The notes under the pieces were generated by a model, which was not told the origin of the DNA, made no database searches, and saw only the letters and a program-made list of their open reading frames with translations. A program made the position numbers and the translations under genes. 64,000 nt of DNA from Flavihumibacter soli. Lineage in GTDB: Bacteria; Bacteroidota; Bacteroidia; Sphingobacteriales; Sphingobacteriaceae. Positions 61,352-64,000 of this stretch are shown in pieces. Where the stretch lies: assembly GCF_010692725.1 (NCBI RefSeq), contig NZ_JAAFZB010000095.1, positions 496,001 to 560,000 of the forward strand, written 5' to 3'. Numbering within the stretch: the first letter of the stretch is position 1; every line of letters starts with the position of its first letter.

Positions 61352-63487
61352 TTACAGTCCATCGTTTTTCTTCTTTTCACGCTCAAGCCTTCGCTGGTCC
61401 CGTTTTTCTTTCCGGATTTCAGCAGGAGACTTAGGCTTGTTTACCGGACTGGGGATCTGGTCAGTCGGCTTCGTAGCAAGGGTATCCGGTTTGCGTTTGC
61501 CAAAGATCTGGTCTAAAATATCAGCCACCTCGCTCTGATCCTCCCCAAACTCTGCCAGGCTATCCGTCATCAGCGAGTCAGTTACCGGTGTGCCCCGTCG
61601 CAGGCTTTCTTTCAGTCTTACAGCGTAAAAACCATAAACGTTGGAGTCCGGCTGGGCAAGTCCTCTTCTGGCCATCAATCCGCCGATGAGTCTGAAATAG
61701 CCTCTCAAACCCGTTCGTAAACTGCCATCGCCCTCAAAGAAATTTAAGCCTGATTTGGGTCTCGGAACAATGCTGGCCAGGTAGATGCTCTCGCCGAGGC
61801 TTAGCTCTGAAGGGTGCTTGTTAAAATAAAAGCGGGAAGCCTCACCAATGCCATAGATATTACGACCCCACTCTATCAGGTTCAGGTAGACTTCAAACAT
61901 CCGCTGTTTACTAGACATGTGGCTGTTTTCAATAATCCAGACAATCAGTATCTCTTCAATTTTGCGGGCGAGAGTTTTCTGCCTGTTTAGGTAAACATTT
62001 TTTACCAGCTGCATTGAAATCGTGCTTCCACCCCGTTTAAAAGCCTTTTCCTTAAAATTAGTAGCGATTGACTTACGGATAGATTCTTCGACAAAGCCAT
62101 TATGTGAATAGAAGGATGGATCTTCAGCAGTTAAAACCGCGTTCCTTAATAGTGGAGAGATCTGCTGGATCGGTGTATAGTCCGGGTTTTCCTGTCCGAT
62201 CGTAATATTGCGCATCGGCTTGCCATATTCATATGGAGTATAGACAAAAGGTCCGTTAATCTTCCTGAAATTATTTTTCCCCCAACTAATCACCCGAAAC
62301 TCTTTATTCGTTAAGCGTGACTCAAACACCACTTTGTCAGGGTGTTTTGAATTAAGGTGAAAATTCATGTCGTATTGCAGTTTGCCGGCAACCTGCATAC
62401 CTTCGAGTGACTCAAACAGGCCTGTTGGAAAAGAGTTGAACAGCTGCTGCGCGTCCAGTTCGTTGGTGTGGAGTTTAAGTTCGTAGATCTTTTCCGGACT
62501 CAGGGTGTATTTGATGAAGGGATTAGCCTGGATATTTTTAATATGGATCACAGAGCTGCTGTCGATTGCAATAAAATTCCGACCAAAGACCATGTCGGCG
62601 TCAATAGATCCTTCGGGAAGCACAATATCATTGGCAGCAATCCGGGGATGATTGATCAGCAGGTTCTTAATCGCCCAGGAGCCTGAGATCCGGAAGTCGT
62701 CGCCGTCCCTTGTCACCCTTTTCATCTCGGTGCTGATGGTGTCAAAGTTCAGTTTGAGTCCGTATTGTTTTTCAATAAAAGGCAGTTCAACTTTTTTCCC
62801 ATCGGCGAACAGGCTCAGCTTAAGCTGCTTGTCGTCCGGGTAAACTTCACCATCCACATGCCAGACCGATTCTTTTCCGTTCACATTTATCGTCGACTTA
62901 ACGGCGCCGTCGACAATCGTAGCGGTGGGGGTATACAGGCTGAAAGAGGTCGTGTCGTTAGTGAATTTTATCTCCAGATCCTTTACATCCATATCATCCG
63001 GGATCTTATAGAGCATCTGGTTGAGAAGATTATTGGCCAGTTCACCGAGGTTGACCTGGCGGGTGCTGCGGGTTGTATCGGCACTTTTCTTTCGAAACAG
63101 GAAGTCATAGTTGCGAATGCTGTCTTTGCGGGTCAGGTGGATCCAGGCATTGCTCGTTGTGACTTCCGCGAGCTTGATGTCGCCCAGAATAAGTGGAAGG
63201 AGTTTTATACCCACCCTGAATTTCTCAATATACATAAGACTGTCGCGGTTTTCCGGAACAACGGATATATTTTCGAGGTTAACGGTGCGGATTCCGGCAA
63301 AGCTGGCGCTACCGACTTTTAGGTCAAGATGATAATCTCTTTTAGCTTTTTTGATAGCGCGTTCTACTCCGGCCTTTAAAAGCGATTCCCTTTTATTGTA
63401 AGCGATCACTCCTCCTATTAAAAGCAAAATCAGGATGCTTGCTGTAACGATTCCGGTAATTTTAAGGTATTTGGAAGGGATATGCAT
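61352..63487 (-). CDS. GT51 peptidoglycan transglycosylase with AsmA-like N-terminus
   Basis: A 711-residue membrane-anchored protein. After one N-terminal helix (residues ~10-30) is a ~350-residue beta-rich region with an AsmA/DUF-like layout. The GT51 domain (about residues 440-610) polymerises lipid II; motifs are EDPSFYSHNGF (catalytic Glu), RGGSTISMQLVKN, RKIEEILIVWIIE and FEVYLNLIEWG. There is no transpeptidase domain, so it is a monofunctional enzyme. The C-terminus is disordered and very basic (KRDQRRLEREKKK). Confidence 0.92.
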   Translation of the reverse strand: MHIPSKYLKITGIVTASILILLLIGGVIAYNKRESLLKAGVERAIKKAKRDYHLDLKVGSASFAGIRTVNLENISVVPENRDSLMYIEKFRVGIKLLPLILGDIKLAEVTTSNAWIHLTRKDSIRNYDFLFRKKSADTTRSTRQVNLGELANNLLNQMLYKIPDDMDVKDLEIKFTNDTTSFSLYTPTATIVDGAVKSTINVNGKESVWHVDGEVYPDDKQLKLSLFADGKKVELPFIEKQYGLKLNFDTISTEMKRVTRDGDDFRISGSWAIKNLLINHPRIAANDIVLPEGSIDADMVFGRNFIAIDSSSVIHIKNIQANPFIKYTLSPEKIYELKLHTNELDAQQLFNSFPTGLFESLEGMQVAGKLQYDMNFHLNSKHPDKVVFESRLTNKEFRVISWGKNNFRKINGPFVYTPYEYGKPMRNITIGQENPDYTPIQQISPLLRNAVLTAEDPSFYSHNGFVEESIRKSIATNFKEKAFKRGGSTISMQLVKNVYLNRQKTLARKIEEILIVWIIENSHMSSKQRMFEVYLNLIEWGRNIYGIGEASRFYFNKHPSELSLGESIYLASIVPRPKSGLNFFEGDGSLRTGLRGYFRLIGGLMARRGLAQPDSNVYGFYAVRLKESLRRGTPVTDSLMTDSLAEFGEDQSEVADILDQIFGKRKPDTLATKPTDQIPSPVNKPKSPAEIRKEKRDQRRLEREKKKNDGL

Positions 63488-63604
63488 ACAAGGCTGATTA
63501 CATACTATAAAGTCTGAACGCTTTAAATCGTTTTTTAAATCGATGATTGATGGTCAAATATCTGTAAAAAGCTCAAGTTAACAAGTTTTGCGTTGCCTGT
63601 TTAG

Positions 63605-63612
63605 TACTTTTG
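63605..63612 (+). promoter_or_regulatory. Promoter -7 box for the ApbC/Mrp gene
   Basis: TACTTTTG is an exact TAnnTTTG match, 29 bases before the ATG. A TTTG at 63587-63590 is close but the spacing is shorter than usual. Confidence 0.5.
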
Positions 63613-63641
63613 CCGGATATTATAGCCCCCCTGCACCTAAC

Positions 63642-64000
63642 ATGATCAGCACCGAACAGGTTTTAAGCGCATTACGATATGTTGAGGACCCCGATCTGAA
63701 AAAAGATCTGGTAACCTTAAACATGATTGAAGATATCAGAATTGACGGAAATAAGTTAAGCTTTTCAGTTGTTTTAACTACTCCTGCATGTCCGATGAAA
63801 GATATGCTTGAAAATGCCTGCCGGAATGCGATCGGTCATTTTATCAGCAAGGATATTGAGGTAAAGATCAATATGACATCCCGGGTGACAAGCCGGCCGA
63901 GTCCTACATTAAGCAATATCAAGAATATAATAGCGGTTGCTTCAGGCAAGGGCGGTGTTGGGAAATCAACTGTTGCAGTAAACCTGGCTCTGGGGCTTGC
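63642..64000 (+). CDS. apbC: ApbC/Mrp-family Fe-S carrier ATPase, 3' end missing
   Basis: The first 119 residues of an iron-sulfur cluster carrier. Residues ~1-75 are the MIP18/DUF59-type N-terminal domain (ALRYVEDPDLKKDLVTLNMI; TTPACPMKDMLE with its Cys). The deviant Walker A motif ASGKGGVGKST then begins the ATPase domain at about residue 102. The gene runs off the right edge. It is divergent from the transglycosylase, with a clear promoter. Confidence 0.95.
   Translation, partial: MISTEQVLSALRYVEDPDLKKDLVTLNMIEDIRIDGNKLSFSVVLTTPACPMKDMLENACRNAIGHFISKDIEVKINMTSRVTSRPSPTLSNIKNIIAVASGKGGVGKSTVAVNLALGL

Overview
The window looks like chromosomal DNA of a Bacteroidota bacterium of the Sphingobacteriaceae type (Pedobacter- or Mucilaginibacter-like). 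The evidence is the kinds of genes present, promoter boxes of the Bacteroidota form TAnnTTTG, few Shine-Dalgarno sites, and several GTG or probable TTG starts. I see no rRNA, tRNA, CRISPR array, prophage or intact insertion sequence. A TonB-domain gene enters from the left edge and an ApbC/Mrp gene runs off the right edge.

1-9.7 kb is mostly housekeeping: mfd, three small membrane proteins (DUF4199, DUF2752, TM2), a Nif3-family gene coupled to a coiled-coil zinc-ribbon gene, a KAS III-like enzyme and a PA0069-type radical SAM protein. 9.9-11.9 kb holds three genes I cannot assign.

11.9-20.7 kb is a tight eight-gene minus-strand operon: an alpha/beta hydrolase with Cys at the nucleophile elbow, an acetoacetate-decarboxylase-like protein, three small membrane proteins, a patatin phospholipase, a metallophosphoesterase with a membrane domain, and a large cholesterol-oxidase-like GMC oxidoreductase with a four-Cys cluster motif. 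Just upstream on the same strand (20.9-23.5 kb) are a lipoprotein, a membrane protein and a NarL-type two-component pair. This is the best candidate in the window for an uncharacterised system, probably a lipid- or sterol-modifying pathway.

23.6-32.5 kb carries two small secreted or unknown genes, then LUD/ftsH/rsfS on the minus strand facing birA, dsbD, pfkA and gmhA on the plus strand. 32.5-43 kb is an accessory stretch: NudK, a HigBA toxin-antitoxin pair with a clear operator, an NTF2-alpha/beta-hydrolase fusion, small enzymes, an ECF sigma factor with a membrane partner, an acyltransferase, a complete subclass B1 metallo-beta-lactamase and a YbjQ protein.

43.1-50 kb holds rpsP-rimM-trmD-rplS, but the order is interrupted by a frameshifted XRE-regulator remnant before trmD and by a cation/proton antiporter and a repeat-rich histidine kinase before rplS. 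50-54.7 kb has a Glu/Leu-type dehydrogenase, an MscS channel, a conserved unknown gene and two lipoproteins. 54.8-58.8 kb combines two Lys-rich exported proteins, an outer-membrane protein and an OmpR-type two-component system. 58.8-63.5 kb (minus) encodes a TIM-barrel isomerase-like protein, a 63-residue exported protein, Psd, Hpt and a GT51 transglycosylase.

Two kinds of non-coding structure recur. One is a dispersed palindromic element (three copies). The other is a set of degenerate arrays with a seven-base period beside genes, one of which leads directly into the trmD promoter box.
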